A stretch of 64,000 nt of DNA. Source: Erythrobacter neustonensis (GTDB lineage Bacteria; Pseudomonadota; Alphaproteobacteria; Sphingomonadales; Sphingomonadaceae). Positions 8,643-17,884 of the stretch are shown piece by piece. The stretch spans positions 62,001 to 126,000 of the forward strand of contig NZ_CP016033.1 of the NCBI RefSeq assembly GCF_001663175.1. The letters run 5' to 3'. The notes under the pieces were generated by a model, which was not told the DNA's origin, searched no databases, and saw only the letters and a list, made by a program, of their open reading frames with translations. Within the stretch, counting starts at the first letter, position 1; each line of letters opens with the position of its first letter. A program made the translations under genes and the position numbers.

Positions 8643-9538
8643 CGGTCGAGCCACCAGCAAACGAGATGATGCGCAATCGCGAAGGGGCGCGGGAAGTAGA
8701 GCAGGTCGGTCCCCGCCTCGCCCGCCGCGCGCGCGGCCTGCAATTCCTCGCGGGTGAACCAGCGTGCGTCTTCGAGCTCGGTGGTGTCGATGGTCAGCGT
8801 CGGATCGTCGGCGACCGAAGTGCAGCCGATCATCAACTGGCTCGGGAACGGCCATGGCTGGCTGGCGATGTAGCGCACATCGCGCACGCGCACGCCCGCC
8901 TCCTCGTGGATTTCGCGCGCCACGGCTTCCTCGATCGTCTCGCCCGGCTCGACAAATCCGGCGAGCGCAGAATACATCTTCGGCGGGAAGCGCGGCTGGC
9001 GGCCCAGCAGAAGGCGGTCTTCATGCTCGACCAGCATGATCGTGACCGGATCGGTGCGCGGGAAATGGTCCGCGCCGCAATTGTCGCAGTGCCGCTGCCA
9101 GCCGCCCTTGACCAGCTTGGTCGCAGACCCGCAGCGCGCGCAGAAGCGGTGCCGCGCGTGCCAATCGGCAAGGCTGCGCGCCCCACCATAGATCGCCAGA
9201 TCGGGGGGCGAGAGCTGCGTCATAAGCTGCCATGCGCGCGGCATCGCATAGGCCGGGCCATCCGCGCCCTCGCCCGGAACGGGGACAAAATGCGCCTTGC
9301 CATCGAGCATCCCCAAGAACACCAGTTCGGCGTCCTGCGGCACATCGGCAAGGCTGCCCCACACCAGCCCGCCCATATCGTCGACGCCCGGCAGCAGCCC
9401 GTCCATCAACAGCACCCGCGCGCGCCAGTTCATCAGGCCCGCCAGCGCGTCATTGTCGACGCGGATATGATCCGCCCGGTCGAGCGGGGAGCCCGAAAAG
9501 GCCATCATCGCCCCGGCAGCATCGGCAGCTCCGTGCAT
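8639..9538 (-). CDS. nudC: NADH pyrophosphatase NudC (Nudix hydrolase)
   Basis: A 299-residue enzyme that hydrolyses NAD(H) and can remove NAD caps from RNA. A four-cysteine zinc ribbon (FCARCGSATKL and RHCDNCGADH) lies in the middle, followed by HFPRTDPVTIMLV and the Nudix box GFVEPGETIEEAVAREIHEE with AGV. The downstream SQPWPFPSQLM motif is diagnostic of the NudC branch (SQPWPFPxS). Its ATG overlaps the stop of the upstream serine hydrolase (TGATG), and its stop overlaps the DsbA-like start, giving tight coupling. Confidence 0.94.
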   Translation of the reverse strand: MHGAADAAGAMMAFSGSPLDRADHIRVDNDALAGLMNWRARVLLMDGLLPGVDDMGGLVWGSLADVPQDAELVFLGMLDGKAHFVPVPGEGADGPAYAMPRAWQLMTQLSPPDLAIYGGARSLADWHARHRFCARCGSATKLVKGGWQRHCDNCGADHFPRTDPVTIMLVEHEDRLLLGRQPRFPPKMYSALAGFVEPGETIEEAVAREIHEEAGVRVRDVRYIASQPWPFPSQLMIGCTSVADDPTLTIDTTELEDARWFTREELQAARAAGEAGTDLLYFPRPFAIAHHLVCWWLDR

Positions 9539-10857
9539 CAGGCGGCCTTCTTTGCGTGGTGCAGCGCGCCGATATCCTTCTGCATCGCGGCCATGAATTC
9601 ATCGCGGATCGGGTAAGCTTCGGACGGCATGTATTGCGTCCACAGGGCCGAGCGCAGCCCGAGATCGAAATCGACCGCGCCAAGCGTGCCGGCTGCCCCG
9701 CCCCAGCCGAACTGCCCGCCCTTGGACCGACCGCCCGCGCCGTGGCCTTCGCCCGCGATCCAGCTGCCCGCCGTATCGACGCTCGCAGGCAGCAGGTTCG
9801 AGGCGCCCACGCGCACCGCTTCCTCGCTCATCACGAATGTGCCGTCGATCGTGCCATACCCCAGCAGCATCCGCAGGAAACGGTCGTAATCCTTCGGGCT
9901 CGACACCAGCCCGCCGCCGCCCGCAGGCACTTCGGGCGCGTCGAGGAAGATCGAATTGACCCCCGGATCGATCGGGAAAGGAATCCCGCCGACGATCCCG
10001 TAATTGTCGGTCAGGCGGTGCGCTTCGCTGGAAGGCACCTGCATCCATGTGCTGGTCATCCCGCACGGATCGAAGATGCGCGCTTTGAGGAAGGCTTCGA
10101 ATTCCATCCCGCTGACCACTTCGATCACCCGGCCGAGGAGGTCGATCGAGGCCGAATAGCTCCACTTGGTCGCGGGCTGATACATCAGCGGCAATTCGGC
10201 AAGCCGGTCGGCCCACACCGCAAGACCGGGCGCGGGCGTGACGGGCTCGATCCCGGGGATCGGAATCCGGCTCACCCGGCCGCCGACCAGCCCGGCCTCG
10301 TTATAGGCCTTTTGCAGCGGCCCCTTGCTGATGATCTGGTAGCCGAGGCCCGAGGTGTGCGTCAGCAGCATCCGGATTGTGATCGGCTTGTCGGCGGGCA
10401 CGGTGTTGTCGAGCGCGCCTTCGGGATCGACCAGCACCTGCATGTCGCGGAACGCGGGCAGGATTTCGTGCAGCGGCTGATCGAGGCCGAGCTTGCCTTC
10501 GCTGATCAGGATCATCGTCGCCATCCCGGTGATCGGCTTCGACATCGAATAGATCCGGTAGAGCGAATCGCCATCGACCTGTTCGGGCCGTGACAGCGAC
10601 AGCGTGCCGCCGCCGACGGTGTGCGCGTGGGGCTGCTGGCCCCAGCCGAAGGTCACCATCAGATTGGCCAGCTTGCGGCTGGACACGTACTTGTCGGCGA
10701 GCGCGGCGACATTGGTCCAGCTTTCGGAAACGTCATGGGCAAAGGCCATTCGCCCGAACGGCAGCCCCGAAAGCGCCGCACCGCCGGCAAACAGCGCGCT
10801 GAACCGCATCAGCGACCGGCGCGAAAGGTGTGAAGCGGCAAGGGTTTCGGCAGGCAT
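9538..10857 (-). CDS. class C beta-lactamase-like serine hydrolase with Tat signal
   Basis: The protein has about 439 residues. The N-terminus carries a twin-arginine signal, SRRSLMRFSALFAGGAAL, ending near AFAHD, so export of a folded enzyme is predicted. The SxxK nucleophile motif is YRIYSMSKPITGM and the second motif is the YSA in KWSYSASIDLLG; a C-terminal GWGGAAGT segment could act as the third motif. Family members include esterases, D-aminopeptidases and beta-lactamases, so antibiotic resistance should not be assumed. The ATG at 10855-10857 has GGAG about 10 bases upstream; TTG at 10875 and ATG at 10866 are in-frame alternatives. It is the first gene of the operon with nudC and the DsbA-like gene. 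Confidence 0.85.
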   Translation of the reverse strand: MPAETLAASHLSRRSLMRFSALFAGGAALSGLPFGRMAFAHDVSESWTNVAALADKYVSSRKLANLMVTFGWGQQPHAHTVGGGTLSLSRPEQVDGDSLYRIYSMSKPITGMATMILISEGKLGLDQPLHEILPAFRDMQVLVDPEGALDNTVPADKPITIRMLLTHTSGLGYQIISKGPLQKAYNEAGLVGGRVSRIPIPGIEPVTPAPGLAVWADRLAELPLMYQPATKWSYSASIDLLGRVIEVVSGMEFEAFLKARIFDPCGMTSTWMQVPSSEAHRLTDNYGIVGGIPFPIDPGVNSIFLDAPEVPAGGGGLVSSPKDYDRFLRMLLGYGTIDGTFVMSEEAVRVGASNLLPASVDTAGSWIAGEGHGAGGRSKGGQFGWGGAAGTLGAVDFDLGLRSALWTQYMPSEAYPIRDEFMAAMQKDIGALHHAKKAA

Positions 10858-10969
10858 GAGGCGCATTCTCCGCAAAGGCTGGTCTTGGCGACTGTCTGCG
10901 GCAGGCAGGAAGCCCCGTCAATCGCTGGCAGATGTTGCAATTATCAGGTGCCTTACCCATATAAGACAC

Positions 10970-11191
10970 ATGCTCAATATCCTTGCCTATCTCACCGGCC
11001 TCATCAGCCTGATCATCGTCATCCCGTCGCAGATCCCCTTGCTGGGCTGGGGCAACTGGTTCGCGCTGCCGCTGATCGTGGTGGGCGTGGTGCTGGGCGC
11101 GCTGTCGTCGTCAAACGGCGGGCGCAATTTCTGTCTGGTCGTGCTGCTGATTGCGGCGGTGCGGCTGACGCTGGGCGGCGGCGTGATTTAA
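10970..11191 (+). CDS. small two-helix membrane protein
   Basis: A 73-residue protein with two or three predicted membrane segments: MLNILAYLTGLISLIIVIPS, then LPLIVVGVVLGALSS, then a C-terminal hydrophobic stretch FCLVVLLIAAVRLTLGGG. I recognise no domain. It lies alone between the divergent serine hydrolase promoter and the convergent mutY gene, whose stop it overlaps by four bases. A few-residue-longer start is possible, but the ATG at 10970 opens directly on the hydrophobic segment. Confidence 0.65.
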   Translation: MLNILAYLTGLISLIIVIPSQIPLLGWGNWFALPLIVVGVVLGALSSSNGGRNFCLVVLLIAAVRLTLGGGVI

Positions 11192-12231
11192 GCTTTCGCG
11201 AGCGCGAGCGCGGCGGCCTTGGCAAACAGGGTCGCCAGCCCCGCTTCGGCGATCTTTTCGACCGGCCACCACTGCCCCTCGCCGCGCGGGCGCGACAGCG
11301 TGTCGAGGCGGCGCACTTCGAGCGTCAGATGCGCATGGGTGAAGCCGTGACGGACCGCGCCAAGCCTTTGCCAATCGCCCGCCAGCGGCGGCTTGCCGCT
11401 GCCGTCGGCTTGCGCGCTCCAGCCATCATCGGGCAGCGCACGCATCCCGCCGAGCATGCCTTGCGCGGGGCGCGTTACCAGCCACACCTCCTTGCCGCGC
11501 GCGCGGGTGATCCAGAACGCAGTCCCGGTTCGCTGCGGCACGACCTTCTTGGGCGGCTTGACCGGCAGCTGATCGGGCGCGCCCTGAAGGCGTCCGGCGC
11601 AATCGGCCGCCAGCGGGCAGATCAGGCAGCGCGGGGCACGGCTGGTGCAGACGTGGCTGCCCAGATCCATCAGGGCCTGCGCAAAGTCGCCGCTGCGCGC
11701 CGCGGGCGTGATGCTGTCCGCCGCCGCGCGGATCGCACGCCGCGCGCCGGGCAGCGGTTCGTCGATCGCGAACAGGCGGGCCACCACCCGCTCGACATTG
11801 GCATCGACCACCACCGCGCGGCGCCCGAACGCGATCGCGGCGACCGCAGCGGCGGTATAGTCGCCCAGCCCCGGCAGTTTGCGCAGTTCCGCTTCGGTTG
11901 CAGGAAAGCCGCCCCGAGCCGCCACCGCGCGCGCGCATTTCACCAAGTTGCGGGCGCGCGAGTAATAGCCCAGCCCCGCCCATGCCGCCATGACGTCATC
12001 GTCCGATGCTGCGGCAAGCGCGGCGACATCGGGCCAGGTTTCGACGAATTTGGCGAAATAGGGCTTCACCGCCGCGACCGTGGTCTGCTGCAGCATCACT
12101 TCGGACAGCCACACGCGGTAAGGCCATGCGGGATCACCGGGCAGCGCGCGGCCCGGCGGATTGCGCCATGGCAGATCGCGGGCATTGCGGTCATACCACG
12201 CAAGCAGATTGTCGGAGATGCTGGCAGTCAC
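11188..12231 (-). CDS. mutY: A/G-specific adenine glycosylase MutY
   Basis: A 347-residue base-excision repair enzyme that removes adenine mispaired with 8-oxoguanine. The HhH-GPD core includes VMLQQTTVAAVKPYF, the hairpin LPGLGDYTAAAVAAIAFG, and the catalytic Asp in VVDANVERV. The [4Fe-4S] cluster loop is CTSRAPRCLICPLAADC, with C-x6-C-x2-C-x5-C spacing. A C-terminal Nudix-like domain for 8-oxoG recognition follows (LPDDGWSAQ, VRHGFTHAHLTLEV). It diverges from the DciA-like gene across a very short gap. Confidence 0.95.
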   Translation of the reverse strand: MTASISDNLLAWYDRNARDLPWRNPPGRALPGDPAWPYRVWLSEVMLQQTTVAAVKPYFAKFVETWPDVAALAAASDDDVMAAWAGLGYYSRARNLVKCARAVAARGGFPATEAELRKLPGLGDYTAAAVAAIAFGRRAVVVDANVERVVARLFAIDEPLPGARRAIRAAADSITPAARSGDFAQALMDLGSHVCTSRAPRCLICPLAADCAGRLQGAPDQLPVKPPKKVVPQRTGTAFWITRARGKEVWLVTRPAQGMLGGMRALPDDGWSAQADGSGKPPLAGDWQRLGAVRHGFTHAHLTLEVRRLDTLSRPRGEGQWWPVEKIAEAGLATLFAKAAALALAKA

Positions 12232-12260
12232 GCAGCGCCTATGGCATGGCGGGCCAATCC

Positions 12261-12800
12261 ATGAAAAGCGGTAAGTCCAACACCCCCCGACCCTATACCC
12301 GCCCGCGCGGCCAAGGCGCGAAGGCGATCGGCGATCTGATGCCCGAAATCGGACGCACCGCGTTCCGGCGCTTCGGTTTCGTCCAGTCGCAGGTGGTCAC
12401 CCGCTGGCCCGAGATCGTCGGCCCGCGCCACGCGCGCGTGTGCAGCCCCGAAGCGATCCGTTTCCCCCCCGGCGAAAAGGCCGAAGGCATCCTGCAACTG
12501 GTGGTGGTGCCCGCGCACGCCCCGCTGATCGAGCAGGTCGCGCCCGAGATCATCGAACGCGTCAACCGCTTCTTCGGCTACCGCGCGGTCGCCCGCGTCA
12601 AGCTGCGGCAGGGGGCCGTCACCCCGCCCGACACCGACCGCCCGGCCAAGCCCCCGCCATCGCTAAAGCCGATCCCGCTGGAACTGGGCGACAGCTTGCG
12701 CGATATCGGCGATCCGGAACTGCGCACCGTGCTCGAATCGCTCGCGCGCAGCCTGTCCGACAACGAACCTGCACCATCACAGGACCACGACCCGTCATGA
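12261..12800 (+). CDS. DUF721 / DciA-like protein
   Basis: A 179-residue protein with the DUF721 core: a helical start (AIGDLMPEIGRTAFRRFGF), then WPEIVGPRHARVCSPEAIRF and the strand GILQLVVVPAHAPLIEQVAPEIIERVNRFFG, which folds like a KH domain. DciA proteins of this family load the replicative helicase DnaB in bacteria without DnaC, so a replication role is likely by family but not proven here. An Asp/Pro-rich C-terminal tail is unstructured. The ATG at 12261 is used; ATG 12246 is in frame. The stop overlaps the next start (ATGA), which suggests coupling to a periplasmic thioredoxin gene. Confidence 0.8.
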   Translation: MKSGKSNTPRPYTRPRGQGAKAIGDLMPEIGRTAFRRFGFVQSQVVTRWPEIVGPRHARVCSPEAIRFPPGEKAEGILQLVVVPAHAPLIEQVAPEIIERVNRFFGYRAVARVKLRQGAVTPPDTDRPAKPPPSLKPIPLELGDSLRDIGDPELRTVLESLARSLSDNEPAPSQDHDPS

Positions 12801-13573
12801 TCAAGCCGCTTCTACTTGCCGCCACCGCGCTGATCCTCGCCGCCGCGCCCGCAACTGCGCAAACCCGCCCCGCGCCGGCACCGCAGGGCCTGTCGCAGCC
12901 GGGCAGCAGCTTTGCCGAGCAGGACAATCCCGGCAACTGGGGCGCAGCGACCGTGCGCACCGAACGCGGCCACACGATCGGCAATCCCGAGGCCGAGACA
13001 AAGCTGATCGAATTCATCAGCTACACCTGCCCGCACTGCGCCGATTTTGCCGCGCGCGGCGAAGCGCCGCTGGAAATCGTGCTGCTGCAACCGGGCAAGA
13101 TGACGCTCGAAGTGCGCTCCTTCATCCGCAACGGGGTCGACGTGGCGGCAACGCTGCTTGCCCAGTGCGGCGATCCGTCGGGCTTCAAGGAACGGCACAA
13201 GGCGCTGATGCTCAATCAGGCGACCTGGCTTGCCAAGGCGCGCGGCGCGCCGGTCAGCCAACAGCAACTCTGGCAGCGCGGCGACAAGGCTGGCCGGATC
13301 AACGCCGCCAACGCGCTCGGGCTGACCGCGCTGCTTGCTGCGCGCGGGCAATCGGTTGCCGAACTCGACGCTTGCCTTGCCGATGATGCTGCCGCCGCAC
13401 GGCTGCGCGCCAACACCGATGCCGACGCCGCCGATTTCGGCGTCACCGGCACGCCGAGCTTCGCGCTCGACGACAAGCTGCTCGATGGCGTCCACGGGTG
13501 GGAGGCGCTCTACCCCGTGCTGTCCGCCCGCTTTGCCGCCGGGCCTACCGCGCCCGTGCAAGGCTCGCGCTGA
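12797..13573 (+). CDS. periplasmic DsbA-like thioredoxin (CPHC)
   Basis: A 258-residue exported thiol oxidoreductase. The signal peptide MIKPLLLAATALILAAAPATA is followed by a linker and a thioredoxin fold with active site CPHC at residues 78-81 (ISYTCPHCADF). The cis-Pro loop is GVTGTPSFALDD. The N-terminal GNPEAETKLIEFISYTC pattern matches the DsbA/thioredoxin_4 family of alphaproteobacteria. The start overlaps the stop of the DUF721 gene, and a paralogous lipoprotein version follows 98 bases downstream, so the two probably act in the same envelope redox process. Confidence 0.9.
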   Translation: MIKPLLLAATALILAAAPATAQTRPAPAPQGLSQPGSSFAEQDNPGNWGAATVRTERGHTIGNPEAETKLIEFISYTCPHCADFAARGEAPLEIVLLQPGKMTLEVRSFIRNGVDVAATLLAQCGDPSGFKERHKALMLNQATWLAKARGAPVSQQQLWQRGDKAGRINAANALGLTALLAARGQSVAELDACLADDAAAARLRANTDADAADFGVTGTPSFALDDKLLDGVHGWEALYPVLSARFAAGPTAPVQGSR

Positions 13574-13671
13574 GAACGCCAATCGCGGCGAAAAACAGCG
13601 CCGTGCATGCTTGCCCAATCTCATCTGCGGGCCGATACCCGGCCTGTCACCACTCCCGAGGATTGCTTTCG

Positions 13672-14421
13672 ATGAAACTGACCCGCCTGTTTTCGCTTCC
13701 GCTGCTCGCCGCCGCCCCGCTGATGCTGGCCGCTTGCGGCGATGATGTCGCTGCCGATGGCGCGCAGCCCGCCGGCGAGGCGCTGCCCGCGGTCGCCGCG
13801 CCTGCGGGCACCAAATGGGCCGACACCGTCACCGTCACGCCCGAAGGCGGTTACATGATCGGCAACCCCGATGCGCCGCTGAAGCTGGTCGAATATGCCT
13901 CGCACACCTGCTCGCACTGCGCCGAATTCTCGCAGACCGGCAAGCAGCCGCTGAAGGACAAGTATGTCGCCAGCGGCGTGGTCAGCTTCGAACAGCGTCA
14001 GACCTTCCTCAACCCCTATGACGTGGTGATCGCCGGGCTTGCCACCTGCGGCGCGAAGGAACAGATGCAGCCGCTCTCGGACCAGGTGTGGCAAAACCTG
14101 CCCGCGGTCTTCCAGGGGCTTCAGGGCAATCCGCAGGCGGTCGAGGCGGCAGGCGCGCTGCCCATCGGCCAGCGCTTTGCCGCGATTGCCGAGGCGACCG
14201 GCTTGATCGAATTCTTCGCCGCGCGCGGCATCTCCGCCGATCAGGCGCGCACCTGCCTTGCCGATGCGCCGCGGATCGAGGCGCTGGTCAAGCAGGTCGA
14301 AGCCAACAACACCAAGGACAAGGTCACCGGCACCCCGACCTTCTTCCTCAACGGCAACCGCGTCGAAGGCACGACCTGGGCCTTGATCGAACCCCAGTTG
14401 CAGCGCGCCGGCGCACGCTGA
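13672..14421 (+). CDS. DsbA-like thioredoxin lipoprotein (CSHC)
   Basis: A 249-residue paralogue of the preceding protein. The N-terminus is a lipoprotein signal with lipobox LAAC (Cys22), so the enzyme is probably membrane-anchored. The active site is CSHC at residues 80-83 (YASHTCSHCAEFS) and the cis-Pro loop is KVTGTPTFFLNGNRVEG. The second active-site residue differs from the CPHC paralogue, which would shift the redox potential. It precedes smc by 31 bases on the same strand and may be co-transcribed with it. Confidence 0.9.
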   Translation: MKLTRLFSLPLLAAAPLMLAACGDDVAADGAQPAGEALPAVAAPAGTKWADTVTVTPEGGYMIGNPDAPLKLVEYASHTCSHCAEFSQTGKQPLKDKYVASGVVSFEQRQTFLNPYDVVIAGLATCGAKEQMQPLSDQVWQNLPAVFQGLQGNPQAVEAAGALPIGQRFAAIAEATGLIEFFAARGISADQARTCLADAPRIEALVKQVEANNTKDKVTGTPTFFLNGNRVEGTTWALIEPQLQRAGAR

Positions 14422-14452
14422 TCGATCCTAAAGCGGGCGCGGGAGCAGCCTG

Positions 14453-17400
14453 ATGCAGATCCACCGGCTCAAGCTCAGCGGCTTCAAAAGCTTCGTTGAG
14501 CCGGCGGAACTGCGGATCGCGCCGGGGCTGACCGGCGTGGTCGGCCCCAACGGCTGCGGCAAATCCAACCTCCTCGAAGCGATCCGCTGGGTGATGGGGG
14601 AAACCTCGGCCAAGTCGATGCGGTCTGGCGGGATGGAGGACGTGATCTTCGCGGGCACCTCCACCCGTCCCCAGCGCGATTTTGCCGAAGTCGTGCTCCA
14701 CGCCGAAGACGATCAGGGCGACGAGCTGATCGTCACCCGCCGGATCGAACGCGGCGCGGGCAGCGCCTACCGCGTCAACGGCCGCGATGTGCGCGCCAAG
14801 GATGTGGCGCTGACCTTTGCCGATGCCGCCACCGGCGCGCACAGCCCTGCGCTGGTCAGCCAGGGAAAGATCGCACAGGTGATCGCCGCCCGCCCCGCCG
14901 AACGGCGCGCGATGCTGGAGGAAGCCGCGGGGATCGCAGGGCTGCACGTCCGCCGCAAGGATGCCGAAGGCAAGCTGCGCGGGGCCGAGGCCAATCTTGC
15001 CCGGCTCGACGATCTGATGGCGGGCCTCGACACGCAGATCGCTTCGCTGAAACGGCAGGCCAAGCAGGCCGAACGCTACACCGAGCTCACCACCCGCATT
15101 CAGGCCGCCGAAGCGCGGCTCTTGTTCGCGCGCTGGCGCGAAGCGGCCGAGGCTGCCAAGGCCGCGCGCGCCGCTGCGCAGGATGCCGAAACCAAGGTCG
15201 CGCAGGCGCAAGCCCTCGTCGACATCGCGCAAAAGCAGCAGGCCAGCGCCGCGCAGGATCTGGCGAGCGCGCGCGATACGCTGGCCGATTGCCGCGATAA
15301 TGCCAGCGCGCACGCCTATCGGATCGCCGCGCTCACCGAAAAGCTCGACGCTGCCAACAGCCGCCTTGCCGATCTTACCCGCCAGCAGCGCCGGCTGGAG
15401 GATGACCGCACGGATGCCGACCGGCTGACCAATGCCGCGGTCGAGGCACTGGCGCGGCTGACCGGTGAACTCGCCGCCAGCCGGACTGCGCTTGCCGCCG
15501 CGGAAACCGAGCGGCCACGGCTGGCCGAGCGCGCCGAAGACAAGGACCGCGCGCACCGCGCCGCGGAACTCGCGCTCGCCCGGGCGACCGCCGATCAGGC
15601 CGGGGTCGAAGCCGAATGGCGCGTTGCCGAAGCCGCGGTCGATCAGGCGCGCGCGCGGCTTGTCCGGATCGAGAGCGAGGCTGCGCGGATCGCGCGCGCC
15701 CGCGCCGAGCTTGCAGCAAGCGGCGATCCCGATGCCGAAGTTGCCGCCGCCCGCGCCGCGGCCGATGATGCGGCGCAGGCAATCGCGGGGATGCGCGACG
15801 CGCTTGTGCAGGCGCAGGCGCGCAAGAGCGCGCTTCAGGCGCGGCGCGACGATGCGGCAAGCAACCTTGCCGCCGCGCGCGCCGAACTCGCCGGGGTCGA
15901 ACGCGAACACACCGCGCTTGGCCGCGACCGCGATGCCCGCGCCAAGCGCGAGGCGGGGCGCGCAGGCCAGGCGACCGCGATCGGCGAAGTGCGCGTGGCC
16001 GCAGGCTATGAACGCGCGCTCGCCGCGGTGCTGGGGCGCGATGCCAAGGCGCCGCTGGGCGCGCCTGCCGGAACCCCCGATGGCCGGTTCTGGACGGGAA
16101 GCGCGCCCGCGCCAACGCCGGTTGCCGACAGTCTGCTTTCGCGCCTGTCGCAATGCCCCGCTGAACTCGCCGCGCGGCTTGCGCTGGTGCATTGCATCGA
16201 GGCCGACGATGGCCGCGTGCTGGCGCCGGGCGAATGGCTGGTCACACTCGCCGGGCACCTGCGCCGGTGGGACGGTTTCGTCGCGCGCGGCGAAGGCGCG
16301 GCCGAAGCGGCGCAGCTCGAAGCGGCGAACCGGTTTGCCGAACTTGAAGCCGCGCTGCCCCCTTTGCGCGCCGCAGCCGATGCCGCCGCCGCCGAGGATA
16401 GCGCGGTGCGCGAGGAACTGGCCGCGTTGCAAACCGATCTGGTCGCGCGCGAACGCAGCCTTGCCGCCAGCATCGAGGCCGAACGCCACGCGCTGCGCCG
16501 GCTCGATCAGGCCGAAGCGCAACGCGAACGCCGCGCCGCGCGGCTCGCCGAACTCGCCGCCAGCCAATCCGATGTGGGCACCCAGATCGCCGCCGCGCAA
16601 GAAGAAGTCGCGATTGCCGAGGCTGCCCGCGCGCGTCTGCCCGCGCGCGATGCGGGGCGTCAGGCATTGGAAGCCGCTCAGGCGCGCAACGCCGCGGCGC
16701 GCGCCGACGTGCAAGCCGCGCTCGCCGCGCTCGCCGCGCAGGATCAATCGCTGGCCGCCTTGCGCGAACGGCTGGCGGGGCAGCAGGCCGATCACGCCGG
16801 CTGGCAGGCGCGCTCCTCCGATGCCGAGCGGCGCATGGCGGAAACCACCCGGCGGCTCGCCGAAATCGCCGAGGAGCTGGCCGTCCACGCCGCCCGCCCC
16901 GCCGCTCTTTCGCAAGAGATTGCCGCTGGCGAGGAAACCCGCGCGCACCTCGCAGCCGAGCTTGCCGCCGCCGAGGCCGCGATGCGCACGGCCGAAACCC
17001 GCAGCCGCGAGGCCGATGCCGCCTTGTCGCAGGCGACCGAAGTGCTCGCCCAAACGCGCGAGGCCCGTGCCAGCCTCGCCGCGCGCGCCGAGAACGAAGA
17101 ATTGCGCCGGGCGGAAATGGGCCGCATCTCGGGCGAGCGTTTCCAGTGCCCGCCGCCGCTGCTGCCGGACCGCTTCGGCTTTTCCGAGACCGAGCTTGCC
17201 CCCGCCGCCGACGAGTCCGCGGAGCTTGAAAAGCTCACCGCCGCGCGCGAGCGGATCGGGCCGGTCAATCTGGTTGCCGCAGACGAACTCGCGCGGATCG
17301 AGGGCGAGCATGGCACCAGCGCGCAGGAACAGGCCGAACTGGTCGAAGCGATCGCGCGGCTGCGCGGATCGATCGGCAACCTCAACCGCGAAGGCCGCGA

Positions 17401-17878
17401 GCGGCTGCGCGCCGCCTTCGAAGCGGTCGACGGGCATTTCCGCGTGCTGTTCACGCGCCTGTTCGAGGGGGGCCAAGCGCATCTGGCATTGGTCGATTCG
17501 GACGATCCGCTCGAGGCCGGGCTGGAGATTTACGCCCAGCCGCCGGGCAAGCGGCTGCAATCGCTTTCTCTGCTGTCGGGCGGCGAACAGGCGCTGACCG
17601 CGACCGCGCTGATCTTCGCGCTGTTCCTGACCAACCCTGCCCCGATCTGCGTGCTCGACGAAGTCGATGCACCGCTGGACGACGCGAATGTCGAACGCTT
17701 CTGCGACCTGCTCGAACAGATGGTCGAGACCACCAGCACCCGCTATCTGATCGTCACCCACAATGCGGTGACGATGAGCCGGATGCACCGATTGTTCGGG
17801 GTGACGATGGCGGAAAAAGGCGTCTCGCGCCTCGTCAGCGTCGATCTGGGCGAAGCCGCGCTGCTCGCCGCCGAATAG
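14453..17878 (+). CDS. smc: chromosome segregation protein SMC
   Basis: A 1141-residue structural-maintenance-of-chromosomes ATPase that organises the chromosome arms from parS-bound ParB. The N-terminal head has Walker A GPNGCGKSN (about residues 31-39). Long Ala/Arg/Glu-rich coiled coils flank a central hinge (about 510-620, with GRDAKAPLGAP and VHCIEADDGRVLAPGEWLV). The C-terminal head has the ABC signature LSLLSGGEQALTATAL near residue 1040, Walker B ICVLDEVDAPLDDANV and the H-loop IVTHNAVTM. The start MQIHRLKLSGFKSFVEP is the family's typical first strand. The length is normal for alphaproteobacterial SMC. Two parS sites flank it at 11 and 20 kb. Confidence 0.97.
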   Translation: MQIHRLKLSGFKSFVEPAELRIAPGLTGVVGPNGCGKSNLLEAIRWVMGETSAKSMRSGGMEDVIFAGTSTRPQRDFAEVVLHAEDDQGDELIVTRRIERGAGSAYRVNGRDVRAKDVALTFADAATGAHSPALVSQGKIAQVIAARPAERRAMLEEAAGIAGLHVRRKDAEGKLRGAEANLARLDDLMAGLDTQIASLKRQAKQAERYTELTTRIQAAEARLLFARWREAAEAAKAARAAAQDAETKVAQAQALVDIAQKQQASAAQDLASARDTLADCRDNASAHAYRIAALTEKLDAANSRLADLTRQQRRLEDDRTDADRLTNAAVEALARLTGELAASRTALAAAETERPRLAERAEDKDRAHRAAELALARATADQAGVEAEWRVAEAAVDQARARLVRIESEAARIARARAELAASGDPDAEVAAARAAADDAAQAIAGMRDALVQAQARKSALQARRDDAASNLAAARAELAGVEREHTALGRDRDARAKREAGRAGQATAIGEVRVAAGYERALAAVLGRDAKAPLGAPAGTPDGRFWTGSAPAPTPVADSLLSRLSQCPAELAARLALVHCIEADDGRVLAPGEWLVTLAGHLRRWDGFVARGEGAAEAAQLEAANRFAELEAALPPLRAAADAAAAEDSAVREELAALQTDLVARERSLAASIEAERHALRRLDQAEAQRERRAARLAELAASQSDVGTQIAAAQEEVAIAEAARARLPARDAGRQALEAAQARNAAARADVQAALAALAAQDQSLAALRERLAGQQADHAGWQARSSDAERRMAETTRRLAEIAEELAVHAARPAALSQEIAAGEETRAHLAAELAAAEAAMRTAETRSREADAALSQATEVLAQTREARASLAARAENEELRRAEMGRISGERFQCPPPLLPDRFGFSETELAPAADESAELEKLTAARERIGPVNLVAADELARIEGEHGTSAQEQAELVEAIARLRGSIGNLNREGRERLRAAFEAVDGHFRVLFTRLFEGGQAHLALVDSDDPLEAGLEIYAQPPGKRLQSLSLLSGGEQALTATALIFALFLTNPAPICVLDEVDAPLDDANVERFCDLLEQMVETTSTRYLIVTHNAVTMSRMHRLFGVTMAEKGVSRLVSVDLGEAALLAAE

Positions 17879-17884
17879 CCGCGA

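Noticed and set aside
9538-10857. Serine hydrolase as an antibiotic-resistance AmpC
   Set aside because: The SxxK and YxA motifs are shared by esterases and peptidases. Its operon with nudC and a DsbA-like gene and its Tat signal give no support for a resistance role.
14348-17788. A 1146-codon open frame opposite smc
   Set aside because: Long antisense frames are expected opposite Ala-rich coiled-coil genes in GC-rich DNA. The smc reading has all the ATPase motifs; the antisense frame has none.
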